Below the pieces are notes generated by a model. That model was not told the origin of the DNA. It worked only from the letters and a program-made list of their open reading frames with translations, and ran no database searches. This document shows positions 49,034 to 61,361 of a stretch of 64,000 nucleotides of DNA, piece by piece (position 1 is the first letter of the stretch; the number at the start of each line of letters is the position of its first letter). The DNA lies in NCBI RefSeq assembly GCF_001039355.2, contig NW_019775551.1, positions 16,987 to 80,986 of the forward strand, in the 5' to 3' direction. This DNA comes from Lingula anatina. Taxonomy: Eukaryota > Brachiopoda > Lingulata > Lingulida > Lingulidae. Position numbers and translations under genes: made by a program.

Positions 49034-52000
49034 CTAGAACTCACGGAACATTGTAAAAAATTGCTGCAGCTCCAAGTCGATAGGGTTCCAATAACCGTTC
49101 AGTTTTTTCTCCTTGGTGTAGGGGCCAAAATTAAACACGGCCTCAGTTCCGAAAGAATCCAGCACACGAAATAAGCACCTGGAAATGTAAGTCTTTATCA
49201 TTTAAAAACAACACTATTAAATAGTTTAAACAGTAAATAGATTTAGTTGCATCAGCTCACTTGTGTAATCAAAAATAGTCCAAGAACGTATTACAGGCGG
49301 CTGGGATAGGCTAAGCGTTTCGAGGTAACAGGATATCTTTTGGTTAATGGAAATTTCACGTTCGGACTTTTTACAGTTACCCGACATTTGTTCACATAGA
49401 AAAACTGACCTGTTGGGACCTGATATGGTGTCGACTTTCAAGAATCTGGTCATCAGTTTTAACCCGTTGATGTCGGTGAAGATGATGTCAAAAGGCAGTC
49501 GTCGATGGCTCCAGTCAAGATCAACGTCTCCACCATCATCAGCCAATTGTCTGGAAGTGAAATGGGGACATGAATAATGCTCGTTTTTCATTGACATGTT
49601 ACGATATAATATTCTGTCTTATACCCAGTACATTGCTATTTAAAAGGTTTTTATCATTTAGCCGTTTTTCGTTTTAAATCTAAACTTTAAATCAGTTAAC
49701 TCTCATTATCTTTTTATTACATTTTGTTATTAACAGTTCCTTCTCATCTCAAAGTATGATTTTATTATTATCATTACTGTTATTATTTCACTTTTATAAC
49801 AATCTTCAAGGCTAGGGCAGATTCCAATATTTGGTGTATATTTTACATATATACATGTAAGGCACAGTATTTCCCCCGTATAGTGTTGCTGTAAATTCTA
49901 CGTGCTTAGGTTTCGACATGGTACATGTAAACTGGGATACGTTACGCTATATCTCACAGTTGTTTAAATATCAGTTTTTTTTAATATAAAATTAAAATAT
50001 CAGCATCTTCTCATTTTGTCAATAAAAAGCGTTTTTCTGTAAACATGACGATGGACTGTAGTTTGTATTGTATATGGATACGAACAGGTAAAATGTGGAA
50101 ATGGATGAGCATTTTTCGTAATTATTCTTACATAAAATATTTGAATCAAAAATAAAATTGAAAGTGGGACACGCGTACTACAAAGTATGATATATTCCAA
50201 CAGATAAAGGAATATTTCTTTCAATTTAAATTATCAAAACTGCATTGTTAATCTTGTTCATCGCTGAGGTATACTGTACTAAAATGCTTTATCCCCCTTT
50301 AATATGCCCCAATTACACGTTAGACCGACAGAGACACGTTTGGTATGCTCACGCGACCTTTCACTTTTGATATTTTGTTTGGGTATATATATAACGTATT
50401 GTGCATTGCTGGCGGAGTTTGTTCAACTTCCGTAACTTGAACATTTTCAACTGCCATTGCTAAGCCAGAAATATCAATATAACGGTCTTCTGACGTCTGC
50501 CACAGTGTAATTTAGAAAAAATTAACTAGTTTTAGGAATGTTCCGTACGTTTTTAACAGGAATGTATATTTAAAATCGGACAAAAAAACTCACCTGTAAA
50601 GTTGATTTAATTCAGTGAAGAAGAATATGTCATGACCAAGAATATAGATTGACGTCACTAAATCAGACCACTGTACTAATTCACCAAGTGGACCGCCTGG
50701 AAGAGATTAATGAGTGTAAGAAGCCTGTTCAAAGTTTCACTTCGTGTCAAGAATTTACCCTCTGCGTGTTCCTGTTATCGCCCCCACCCCCACCCCCTCC
50801 AAAAAAAGGGAAAAAGAAATAAGTAAACAACTTGTTGATAATGACTTGACAAATATAACAAGTTATCACACTTTTTATACAGAAGAGTTATAGTGTGATA
50901 GGAGCCCATAAATCTTTGTAACACAAGAATGACTTTTTAACACTAACTGACACTCAGTGACACATCTACTGTTGTATTATCACTACACAATCGTCAAATG
51001 TTACAGCATGTACCGGTAGAATAGTCAAATAACTTAAACATAGGAAAAAGGAGTAAAAATATCATAAGACACAAAGAAGACCGGTTTAATGGTATACATT
51101 CATCAGTCAAAGCCGTTCTGAGTCACATAGTTCACAAGCAACTCACTTCTCTGATGATAATAGAGGACAGCTTCCGCTATCCTCTGAACTCGGGGTGCAA
51201 ACTCGGGGACAAACCCTGCCAGTGCGGCAGTCGTATGCTGTATCCTTTTGACCGGATGCACATACTGTTTTTAATATATGACAACCACCTGTCAATGCCT
51301 TATGATCCCATTGATGAGTAACATGAAAGCCAACATATATTGACCAACAGAAAATTACCTTTGAAAGCGAGCTCGTCCAGTCTCGTTACTCCGGCAAGTG
51401 TGCCGAAAAAAAGCAGGATCTGAATAAATTTGAAAATATTAAATTGTTTATAATTAACTTCCCTTCAGTTCACCAGTAACTCTTTAAGTTTACGTGTATC
51501 AGAAAACTTTGAAGAAAAAGCCACGGTAAATTGTAATTAGCATGGACTATTGACAAAGGTACACGTAGATTAGTTTGCAAACAGTGCTTAATTCTCATAA
51601 CAACGCTCACAAAAGAATCGATCCGAAATAAATTTCACCAGAAATAAGGTAAATACATGTAATGAGTCAATAATGTACCTTTTTCTTTTTCCTAACGTGT
51701 TGCAGTTGGCCAGTCTTCAGAAGATCTATAGCACCCTGCCGCCACTGGAGCCACATCCGCTCAATACGGATGCGCATCCATTCGAACTGTCTCCCTGGGC
51801 AAGGGTGCAGCAGCAGCACCTTTAATCCCATGAGGTCCAGTTTGACCACAGCCTGTAGAAAGCAGTGGTCAGTTATAAGAGGGGGAGTATATATCACTCA
51901 ACTATGGAGCTATTGCAAACATGGAATTCATAATAAAAAAAGGGGTTTCTACAGAAACTTTAACTTCAGGCGGTGTCTTTTTCTTGATCCATAAACGACA

Positions 52001-52458
52001 TTTTCCTTATAATCAGTTTGAAATTTATCTTTTTTTTTTAATTTTCTGCTCATCGAAAGGTCCATATTCAAATAAAACTAGCTATGATTTGATATTTAAA
52101 AATGCAGTTTTAATCCATGGTCTGCAATCTGTAAGGATTAAAAAATATCCACCATTAAAGTATCTAACCACTGTTTTTATCAATGCAAACTATAAAATCA
52201 TAGCAAAACAAAGGCCTAATCACTTACTTTGTTTTGTTTCTCTTTATATTCATCTTGACCCAGCCCATTCTGAGCAGGACCACTATTGTTGCCAAGCTCT
52301 CCAACCTTATTCTGTTCACTGTTGCCTAGTGGTAGACGTATTCCTAGCCAAACCATCAGTACAGCAAACACAAACAAAGTATAACAGACCAAAGACAGTG
52401 GTGACTGACGGATAGCCCGCACTGGGACGAAACTCCACAGTGAACACCTCCGAACCAT
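42954..52458 (-). CDS. MGAT5: MGAT5-like alpha-1,6-mannosylglycoprotein 6-beta-N-acetylglucosaminyltransferase
   Basis: Twelve exons in reading order: 52458-52228, 51852-51679, 51419-51359, 50696-50594, 49550-49410, 49178-49045, 48785-48664, 46756-46589, 45974-45828, 45510-45391, 44952-44775, 43204-42954. All phases match and the model gives 609 residues. Residues ~21-40 are a single membrane anchor (type II, Golgi). The catalytic part follows vertebrate MGAT5 closely: QFEWMRIRIERM, then GGPLGELVQWSDL (with the Glu taken as catalytic base in the human enzyme), RVLDSFGTE, HTVDNSFMGFVIE, VGLGFPYEGPAPLEAIA and a cysteine-rich end (FSCAGSG...ICPCRTF). The enzyme adds the beta-1,6 branch to N-glycans. 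It is ~130 residues shorter than human MGAT5; the cysteine-rich N-terminal domain between stem and catalytic region is missing. Confidence 0.93.
43524..43790. repeat. Inverted repeat (about 90-bp arms) downstream of the last MGAT5-like intron boundary
   Basis: Arms 43524-43617 and 43704-43790 are inverse copies at roughly 85-90% (ATTCAGAATATAAGATCCGA, TATCAACTGGTCCAAGG, GGAAGACCGCTTAATCCTGT). The loop is ~86 bp and GC-rich. It lies in the last MGAT5-like intron and looks like a hairpin-type MITE. Confidence 0.85.
43881..44406. mobile_element. 526-bp MITE with TTA target duplication
   Basis: Terminal inverted repeats GGCCACACTTTTTTATTTTT + ATGGATGACATC are perfect for about 33 bp, flanked by TTA on both sides (43878-43880, 44407-44409). 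This is the signature of a PIF/Harbinger-type non-autonomous element. It sits in an intron of the MGAT5-like gene. Confidence 0.92.
46960..47060. repeat. Fragment of the 23469-23757 hairpin repeat family
   Basis: GGCTTCAGGCCCATGAGAGT followed by AGGACTGATTTTCCAATTC and AAGCTGTACAGG matches the arm and loop of the hairpin repeat at 23481-23645, with internal deletion. Confidence 0.65.
47880..48093. mobile_element. TAA-flanked MITE, uninterrupted family member
   Basis: Ends GGGCGTATTCCCAGA... and ...TCTGGGAATGGGGTC are inverse-like, flanked by TAA (47877-47879 and 48094-48096). The interior has GTGGGGAGTCTCACTAGATT and GGGGGTAATTAACTTTCG, as in the 39399 and 40216 elements. It lies in intron 7 of the MGAT5-like gene. 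Confidence 0.85.
48223..48438. mobile_element. 216-bp MITE with TTAA flanks (piggyBac-like)
   Basis: Inverted ends GCCCCCTTTACACTG / CAGTGTAAAGGGGGC are perfect for 15 bp and sit between TTAA at 48219-48222 and 48439-48442. TTAA target duplication is the rule for piggyBac elements. The interior has no coding capacity. Confidence 0.8.
49008..49034. repeat. (CT)n microsatellite
   Basis: An uninterrupted CT run next to exon 6 of the MGAT5-like gene; its end lies about 10 bp from the splice donor at 49044. Confidence 0.95.
51147..51264 (-). other. Exon-like open segment inside an MGAT5-like intron
   Basis: Between exons 3 and 4 a 118-bp segment is flanked by an AG acceptor and a strong GTGAGT donor and is open in two frames on the minus strand (one reads HPVKRIQHTTAALAGFVPEF). 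Its length is not a multiple of three, so inclusion would break the catalytic frame. It matches nothing I know in MGAT5. It could be an alternative or poison exon, or chance. Confidence 0.3.
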
Positions 52459-53290
52459 TATACATGAGCTCTATGTGAAGTTTAGCCTTGTCGTTGTCAT
52501 AGGGGCCTACTGGAAGTTACTTTGAACCAGAGGGCGACACCGGCGGGCGTTCTCCTTTTATCCGCTATTGACGGCACACGTCAGTCATCGTAATATATCA
52601 GCATGAGATGGTCAAAAGATGCCGTTTGTTGCGAAAGGGCTGCAGCTGACCAAGGGAGCATTGATGGCCCTCGTCTCACGCTGTGTGCCCCAGCTGGAAT
52701 GTAAAGTGATATTGGAGTTGATGAATCATATGTATAAGCACGGCACTGTGACATAAGAAACGAGTGAAAAATATTTAGGAAGCTGAATACAATATGAATA
52801 TTTGAGGTCCCGCATGTAGGGACTTTTAAAATAATAATTTGTTAAGAAGAAAACAAGATGACAAAAAGCAGCGTTACAGACAGCTGTGTGACAAGGTGTT
52901 TGGGATTTGATGTGTCTTTTGCCTGATATACTGAATGATAATTGTTGGGAGTGGTTTTTTCTACCTGTATGGCAGGGATATAATAATAATAGATTTACAG
53001 GGAAACTAGACCGCGGTCGACGTGCTTTGAATTCACACCAACATGTGTATACGTTATAAAGTGATGTGAGGAGCTGAAAAGAATAACGAGAAAAAATGAC
53101 GAACTAACATTCTACAAACGTACATCCCAATAAATCTAATGGGTATTTAATGTGTCTTCGTTAGCTGTTATTGTAGTGTCGTATATAAATGTTCTCATCA
53201 GCGTTGAGCACTCTAGAAACTATACCAGTATATAAATGTATATTTAATATTATGTTTTTACAGATTTGGACCCACCTTGGGCATCGCACT
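52459..53290. other. Upstream flank of the MGAT5-like gene
   Basis: On the minus strand, an acceptor-like AACTTCCAG ends about 50 bases before the start codon (52509-52517 region), so the 5' UTR may be spliced. No other feature is recognised. Confidence 0.35.
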
Positions 53291-53291
53291 A

Positions 53292-54670
53292 GGGCTATTC
53301 CGTGGTATTTGGTCCGCAGACCTCAAAATTTGAAATAGGAATCCTACTTATAAAACTTATAATTTCTGAAACCAGACACCATAAGACACCAGAATCCAAA
53401 AGAAATTTTAGGTTTTGATGATTAATTATGATTTTATTGACACTTTTATCTGGAAAACTTATAAAATAGTGTCACGGAAGGACATTTTTATTTTTGATAT
53501 ATTTTTCATAATAGAGATCATTTTAAACAATAAAGGCTAAAAACATTAAATATAACTTATTTCTTACATTTAGTCAAGTGCATTAGATTAAAAATATTTG
53601 ATTATAAAATAATGGATTTATTAATATCAATTTGTCCTTCCGTGACGATTTTGGTACCTATTTTTTAAGTTATCTCAGTAACTACAAAAGCTAAAAACTT
53701 ATAACTTCATATTCTCCTCAACCTTGATAGGAGCCAACAAAATATGAAAAAAATTTTGCTTAGAACCACTTCAATAAGAAATTAAATCCAAATATATAAG
53801 CATTAAACATGACACCTAGCACAGTGGAAGCACGTATGAGGCATTTTGATTGGACCATAACAGTTCATGTGACCAATGAGCCCTAAACCCTTATGTCTTT
53901 CAAGATGATCTTGAACTTAAAATTCACAATTATTATATATAGAAGCATTTTTAAACTGAGAAACATTTCATTTGAATGAATAATTTTGAATTTATTATAA
54001 TTTAGACAATTGATTATATTTAAAATTAATAGATTTGGTAAGATTTTCTCTAAAAATGTCCCAATATTATTTAAAGATGATCAGAGCAGATGAGAACTTA
54101 TATTATAGTCAAAATTAGTAACATGTTTGAAGATGAAATATATTACCATAGAAAGACATGTTTACCTTTGATATTATTCATCAAACTTATGCTGGTATGT
54201 ATTCATAAAATATAATTATTAGCCTTATTTTACATTTTATATAGCAATGGACAAAACATCCTTCCGAGACGCGTCCTTCCATGACGCCTACTTGATATTT
54301 TTATATGGAATATTTTCAATTTTATTTTTTTTCCAAAAAAAATTTTATACACTGAGAAAGTAAAATAATCAATTATTCATATTTTGATTTGACTTTAAAA
54401 ATATCTACACAGACAGAGCAGAATTTAAGTGTTGAAGTTGAAAGTTAAAATTCCATGTCCATTTCACGTCCTTCCGAGACGCTAACTATTTATTACAATT
54501 TTTTCGTAACTGTAATTTTTTAAACCTAATTTTTTGCCTAATTAAAACTTACATATAGAAGAATAAAGATACAAAAAATGGACCTTGTAACTTTTTTACT
54601 TTTGAAAATATTTTCATTTGAAGTGTCAAATGTCCTTCCGTAACAGCAAAAAAATACCACGGAATGGCCC
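53292..54670. mobile_element. 1.38-kb non-autonomous transposon with reiterated CTTCCG motifs
   Basis: Ends GGGCTATTCCGTGGTATTT and its inverse (GGGCCATTCCGTGGTATTT) match at 18 of 19 bases, flanked by ACTA at 53288-53291 and 54671-54674. The interior is very AT-rich but repeats GTCCTTCCGTGACG-type words: 53471-53483 (inverted), 53634-53647, 54257-54271, 54273-54286, 54467-54481 and 54631-54644. No open frame of note. Part of it recurs at 56361-57272 in the second block. Confidence 0.8.
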
Positions 54671-55207
54671 ACTACTAGTTTTTACAGAACACGAGTAGCC
54701 AACACATGATTAGGATGCGCTGAATGCAATAGCTATATTGATTAATACATAAATACAACTGTATATAGGCTTCATACATGTTTGGTACGTGGCAACTAAA
54801 ATCATCCTATGAAATTATCGGTACCGTTGCTTGTAAGTTGATTTGTCGATATAAGGTGTACTCACTATCGTACTTGCAATCAACACTTTTCAGCTGTTAT
54901 ATTTGTACTGCTTAAAAGAATATTCATGGTGCTGACCCCGTTCGGGTTACAGTTACCTGTGAATCGATGTAAGACGAAAACGAGGCCAATTATTCTGTCA
55001 GCTCTAAACCGCTTTGTCAGCATGACGCTTTGTACGACAATGTGCATCGATGGTTTAATGTTTGCCACCTAGTCATATTGAACAGTTGGTGACGTAGCAA
55101 CGCTCCAATGTGTTAGTTATTTACGTTATTAGCTTACATTTTAACATTGGTTCTCACATACATGTACGTTTTTTTGTATTGGCTTATCAGAAGGAAGGAC
55201 ACACACG

Positions 55208-55252
<45 letters not shown>

Positions 55253-56359
55253 GAGCTACATGCACTGCCGTAACTGCACGGTGGGGTGGTGACATAACAT
55301 GTAGTACTAATATAACGTACTTTTAACGTTTATATTGACGTTAAACCGCAGCGGAATTGCCCTGTGGTTTATATGTACATGTATAACTACACTTACGAAA
55401 CACAACTAGTCTGATTTAGCACGAGAAAATTGATAAATAGTCGTTTCTCATTTAGCATTCAAATAGTAGATTTATTTAATTTCGCAGTGTGAGGGCGGGC
55501 CTGTTTTTCATCACTTTGTAAATATAGCTGAAGGTTATTCAGCAAGTCAACGACCCATAACTAGCGGATCTAAGTATTTTGTCATTATAGTATTGAATTG
55601 CAACCGCGAAGAAACACACTGTTATAATGAGTCTACACACATTCTCTGTTTCTTGTATTTGTTATTTGGATAGATGTTATGATATAATATTTACGAACTA
55701 ACTATTGGCCTACTTTAAATTTTGTGTCCCTATACAAATAAAGAAACTTAAGATCAATACTAATTAAATAAAACCAAACTATATCCTGAAGTTGTGGTCC
55801 TCTATATTTGTGTACGTTCCTATGCCGTATGATATACGAGTACAATCTCCGTTTAACTTTTCAGTAGTCCAGCAACGAACCTCTCAAACCCGCTTAACGA
55901 ACGTGAACGATTAAAGCGTGATAAAGCGTGTATAGATATGTCCCTCTCTCGACCCCCTAGCCTTTGAACAATCAGTTATATTCTTTCGTAAATAGTAAAA
56001 ACCGCATAAATTTTCAAGTGGTACATGTATATACAGTTGAGTTTAAATAACTGTCTCATGGTATCGCACGCGCGTGATTGAGCAGGAGGAAAACTAGCAT
56101 TTCAAAAGTATATTTATTTAAACTCGCGGTGTGTATATTTATTTAAACTGGACGGATCTATTTTCAACACTTTTATTATAATAATGCTATTTTAAATTTG
56201 AGGCGTGAAAATGAGATCTATACATGTCGTTTCTATTCACCAGAAATATGAGCTTGATCTCGTGAAATTCACCATTCAGAATCCAACACCTTGGTAACAA
56301 GATGCTATCGTGAACTCTGTTTAGATTGGGGCCCTGTTTGCGGTTAAGCGAGGGGGGGC
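53759..56359. repeat. First copy of a 2.5-kb block ending at an N
   Basis: It matches 56361-58877 nearly throughout (offset 2602) and ends at the N at 56360. It includes the right two-thirds of the CTTCCG element, a minus-strand 62-codon open frame (55068-54880), a (CA)n run at 55201-55250 and unique-looking sequence. Confidence 0.9.
55201..55250. repeat. (CA)n microsatellite
   Basis: ACACACGCACGC followed by a CA run. Equivalent runs in the other two copies are at 57797-57838 and 61309-61360 and differ in length. Confidence 0.95.
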
Positions 56360-56360
56360 N

Positions 56361-57800
56361 CTTAGAACCACTTCAATAAGAAATTAAATCCAAATATATA
56401 AGCATTAAACATGACACCTAGCACAGTGGAAGCACGTATGAGGCATTTTGATTGGACCATAACAGTTCATGTGACCAATGAGCCCTAAACCCTTATGTCT
56501 TTCAAGATGATCTTGAACTTAAAATTCACAATTATTATATATAGAAGCATTTTTAAACTGAGAAACATTTCATTTGAATGAATAATTTTGAATTTATTAT
56601 AATTTAGACAATTGATTATATTTATAATTAATAGATTTGGTAAGATTTTCTCTAAAAATGTCCCAATATTATTTGAAGATGATCAGAGCAGATGAGAACT
56701 TATATTATAGTCAAAATTAGTAACATGTTTGAAGATGAAATATATTACCACAGAAAGACATGTTTACCTTTGATATTATTCATCAAACTTATGCTGGTAT
56801 GTATTCATAAAATATTATTATTAGCCTTATTTTACATTTTATTTAGCAATGGACAAAACATCCTTCCGAGACGCGTCCTTCCATGACGCCTACTTGATAT
56901 TTTTATATGCAATATTTTCAAATTTATTTTTTTTCCAAAAAAATTTTTATACACTGAGAAAGTAAAATAATCAATTATTCATATTTTGATTTGACTTTAA
57001 AAATATCTACACAGACAGAGCAGAATTTAAGTGTTGAAGTTGAAAGTTAAAATTCCATGTCCATTTCACGTCCTTCCGAGACGCTATTTATTACAATTTT
57101 TTCGTAACTGTAATTTTTTAAACCTAATTTTTTGCCTAATTAAAACTTACATATAGAAGAATAAACATACAAAAAATGGACCTTGTAACTTTTTTACTTT
57201 TGAAAATATTTTCATTTGAAGTGTCAAATGTCCTTCCGTAACAGCAAAAAAATACCACGGAATGGCCCACTACTAGTTTTTACAGAACACGAGTAGCCAA
57301 CACATGATTAGGATGCGCTGAATGCAATAGCTATATTGATTAATACATAAATACAACTGTATATAGGCTTCATACATGTTTGGTACGTGGCAACTAAAAT
57401 CATCCTATGAAATTATCGGTACCGTTGCTTGTAAGTTGATTTGTCGATATAAGGGATACTCACTTTCGTACTTGCAATCAACACTTTTCAGCTGTTATAT
57501 TTGTACTGCTTAAAAGAATTTTCATGCTGCTGACCCCGTTCGGGCTACAGTTACCTGTGAATCGATGTAAGACGAAAACGAGGCCAATTATTCTGTCAGC
57601 TCTAAACCGCTTTGTCAACATGACGCTTTGTACGACAATGTGCATCGAAGGTTTAATGTTTGTCACCTAGTCATATTGAACAGTTGGAGACGTAGCAACG
57701 CTCCATTGTGTTAGTTATTTACGTTATTAGCTTACATTTTAACATTGGTTCTCACATACATGTACGTTTTTTTATATTGGCTTATCAGAAGGAAGGACAC

Positions 57801-57841
<41 letters not shown>

Positions 57842-58900
57842 CTACATGCACTGCCGTAACTGCACGGTGGGGTGGTGACATTACATGTAGTACTAATAGA
57901 ACGTACTTTTAACGTTTATATTGACGTTAAACCGCAGCGGAATTGCCCTGTGGTTTATATGTACATGTATAACTACACTTACGAAACACAACTAGTCTGA
58001 TTTAGCACGAGAAAATTGATAAATAGTCGTTTCTCATTTAGCATTCAAATAGTAGATTTATTTAATTTCGCAGTGTGAGGGCGGGCCTGTTTTTCATCAC
58101 TTTATAAATATAGCTGAAGGTTATTCAGCAAGTCAACGACCCATAACTAGCGGATCTAAGTATTTTATCATTATTGTATTGAATTGCAACCGCGAAGAAA
58201 CACACTGTTATGATGAGCCTACACACATTCTCTGTTTCTTGTATTTGTTATTTGGATAGATGTTATGATATAATATTTACGAACTAACTATTGGCCTACT
58301 TTAAATTTTGTGATCCCTATACAAATAAAGAAACTTAAGATCAATACTAATTAAATAAAACCAAACTATATCCTGAAGTTGTGGTCCTCTGTATTTGTGT
58401 ACGTTCCTATGCCGTATGATATACGAGTACAATCTCCGTTTAACTTTTCAGTAGTCCAGCAACGAACCTCTCAAACCCGCTTAACGAACGTGAACGATTA
58501 AAGCGTGATAAAGCGTGTATAGATATGTCCCTCTCTCGACCCCCTAGCCTTTGAACAATCAGTTATATTCTTTCGTAAATAGTAAAAACCGCATAAATTT
58601 TCAAGTGGTACATGTATATACAGTTCAGTTTAAATAACTGTCTCATGGTATCGCACGCGCGTGATTGAGCAGGAGGAAAACAAGCATTTCAAACGTATAT
58701 TTATTTAAACTCGCGGTGTGTATATTTATTTAAACTGGACGGATCTATTTTCAACACTTTTATTATAAATAAGAGCTTCGTGAAATTCACCATTCAGAAT
58801 CCAACGCCTTGGTAACAAGATGCTATCGTGAACTCTGGTTAGATTGGGGCCCTGTTTGCGGTTAAGCGAGGGGGGCGGATCTTGATGTTAACTGCTTCTC
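56361..58900. repeat. Second copy of the 2.5-kb block, bounded by Ns on both sides
   Basis: It starts directly after the N at 56360 with CTTAGAACCACTTC, the same as 53759, and its match to the first block ends where that block meets its N. It ends at the N at 58901. This is the pattern of two overlapping haplotype contigs that were not merged. Confidence 0.9.
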
Positions 58901-58907
58901 NCTGCGC

Positions 58908-59090
58908 AGAGAGTGGATTGAGTAAAATAGATAGTTGATTGTCTGTTGAACCCTGCCTCTGGTATGGAAGCGAACAGTATTTCCCGTTCGACTCTGTGTT
59001 CACTGCATTCTAGAAAAAAGTGTGCTTCATCTTCTATTGAGTCGCAGTGGGGGCATATTTTGTCAATCGGCTTCTTTGGAACCCAACTAG
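58908..59090 (-). pseudogene. LINE reverse transcriptase C-terminal fragment
   Basis: The minus strand reads PKKPIDKICPHCDSIEDEAH, then FFLECSEHRVEREILF. The CPxCxxxxEDExHFxxEC pattern is the conserved cysteine-histidine motif at the C-terminus of many non-LTR retrotransposon ORF2 proteins. About 60 codons, open, cut at the left by a contig join. Confidence 0.8.
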
Positions 59091-59094
59091 ATAA

Positions 59095-60980
59095 GATATC
59101 ACTGTTCCTACATGGTCAAAAAACACTAACCCCTGGTCAAAATGACAAAATTTTTGAAATAGTATCAAATGTTCTAATTGAAAATGTATGAATCTTCCTC
59201 AGTGATCTGTTCTAATCTTCTTAATTCTTATCCCTGGCCTAGCTCCCAGTGGCCTCTTCCGCTCCTATGACCAGGTGCCTACCCACTCTTCCTTGATGGC
59301 CTATTGCCTCACACAAACACCTTCCCCTCATGTCCTGTTCCTCACTCCCTTCAAAAGTGAGGCCATGAAACGTCATGTCTTGTGAAACTTTTGAAATTTT
59401 ACACCTCCTTTTCTTGAAGAGTTTCTCGTGCGCGTCGACTACGGTAAGCACGCCAAGCTAAGACGTTAGATTAGTTAGATCGAGATACTTTCGTGGTTTC
59501 ACTATATACGACTTGCATTATTCGAAAGGTGCGATGTGCGCATGACCGGAATTGTGCACTGCAGGGGTCAAAATAGTACCGGAAGCGTTGTTGACAGCGA
59601 TAAGAACACGTGATGGAAGCATAAGACATGCCGGGGGCGATATTAAACAAGCCATTTGAGGCGACAGAGGTCACCGGCTTTGTAAAGCCTGGCTTAATTC
59701 GTTGAGAATGCGCTCTTTGTGAAAAAACACTCAGAGTAGTCGACCTAGCTAGGTCACCCAGCCCGAGCTAGTCAACTACGGATTTAAGATTCTTTGTGAA
59801 ACGGGGGCCTTTCGTGTAAAATGAAGCAGCTGCAGGTGGGGATGCCCGAGTCTACAGGGGATACATAGCCCATTCTCCAGGACTGTTCATGTGAAACGAA
59901 GCACTGTGCCGCGACAGAAGACTGGACCCATTCAGTAGCGTTTCCGTTATTATTAAGATTTTTAGTTGAGATTTAGTTCGACGTTATTTTATGTTTTGGA
60001 CTCCAAGAGAAACTGTGAACTCTGTGCGAACGTAACATGTACTTTTGAACTGAGTAACGTGAATGACTTTAAATGCGTACGAGATACTCAAATGCTTTGT
60101 AACTTTGCTTACGTGCTATTGAAATTTTATAATCGATTTCTGCGTTTATTAAAGCTGTTTGTCTTTATTTGAAATCCACTCTTGTTGTTCGTGCTTGGGA
60201 TATACTTTCCCTGGGGAAAATCAACTTCTCTCCGGACCCGCGATTAAATTAACGTGCCCACGGGACTCCCGAGGAGAGGGCTCGCGTCACAGTATATTGA
60301 ACACTGATCATAAACAAGTGCAGATGAACTATTATAGACAGTTTTACTCTGTCACCTCGTTACATCCATTTTAAGAACACGTACCTGAAAGACGATCCTA
60401 TACACACCGTTTTTACCCCCCCCCCTCCCTCCCCCGTTTATAGCGCCAAGTCATAAAATTCAACATGGCCCCACACTAGACGAACCAATAATCAGTCTTT
60501 GTCCGTGTTCAAATCAATAAATGATTCCGGCACTTGTTTTTAAAAAAAAGCAGTAATCTATCCTGTGATATAAAGCATCAACCTACCATGCCATATGAGA
60601 GACTCGTTGGATCACTCAGGTCGCATGGTACTTTACCTCTGTTTCTCGGCAATATATTTCGGTTATAGCCAAGAGTTATCCTATGGTTACATGATCCCAA
60701 AATTCACCAACATGTTTTTGAGGCAGTTGACAAATACATGTAGAATAAGTCGGTAGAAGAAAAACCACATATTTACCTTTCGCAAGTCGCTCGTTTAATC
60801 AATCAAGTCTGCATCTCGGCCTACATATACTGTACGTGAAGCTGTCAGCAGTTCTCCCTCGACCATTGAGCAATCAACACGTCGTTGTCAGAACTCCTTG
60901 GCTCACAATAGTGACACGCAGGTGACTGTCCTTACCACCTTACTGTGCCGCTATCAGTACGCAACACCACCACTTGCATT
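59095..60980. other. Non-coding stretch
   Basis: No gene is recognised. A 70-codon minus frame (59451-59239) is not similar to anything I know. A C-run lies at about 60416-60435. Confidence 0.35.
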
Positions 60981-60982
60981 TA

Positions 60983-61322
60983 ACTTGCAATCAACACTTT
61001 TCAGCTGTTATATTTGTACTGCTTAAAAGAATATTCATGCTGCTGACCCCGTTCGGGCTACAGTTACCTGTGAATCGATGTAAGACGAAAACGAGGCCAA
61101 TTATTCTGTCAGCTCTAAACCGCTTTGTCAGCATGACGCTTTGAACGACAATGTGCATCGATGGTTTAATGTTTGTCACCTAGTCATATTGAACAGTTGG
61201 TGACTTAGCAACGCTCCATTGTGTTAGTTATTTACGTTATTAGCTTACATTTTAACATTGGTTCTCACATACATGTACGTTTTTTTATATTGGCTTATCA
61301 GAAGGAAGGACACACACGCACG

Positions 61323-61361
<39 letters not shown>

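Noticed and set aside
51921-52415. 164-codon plus open frame
   Set aside because: It overlaps the first MGAT5-like exon and its intron on the opposite strand; it is an antisense shadow.
55110-55292. Plus open frame ending in a run of TH dipeptides
   Set aside because: The run is a translated (CA)n microsatellite; the same occurs at 61221-61517.
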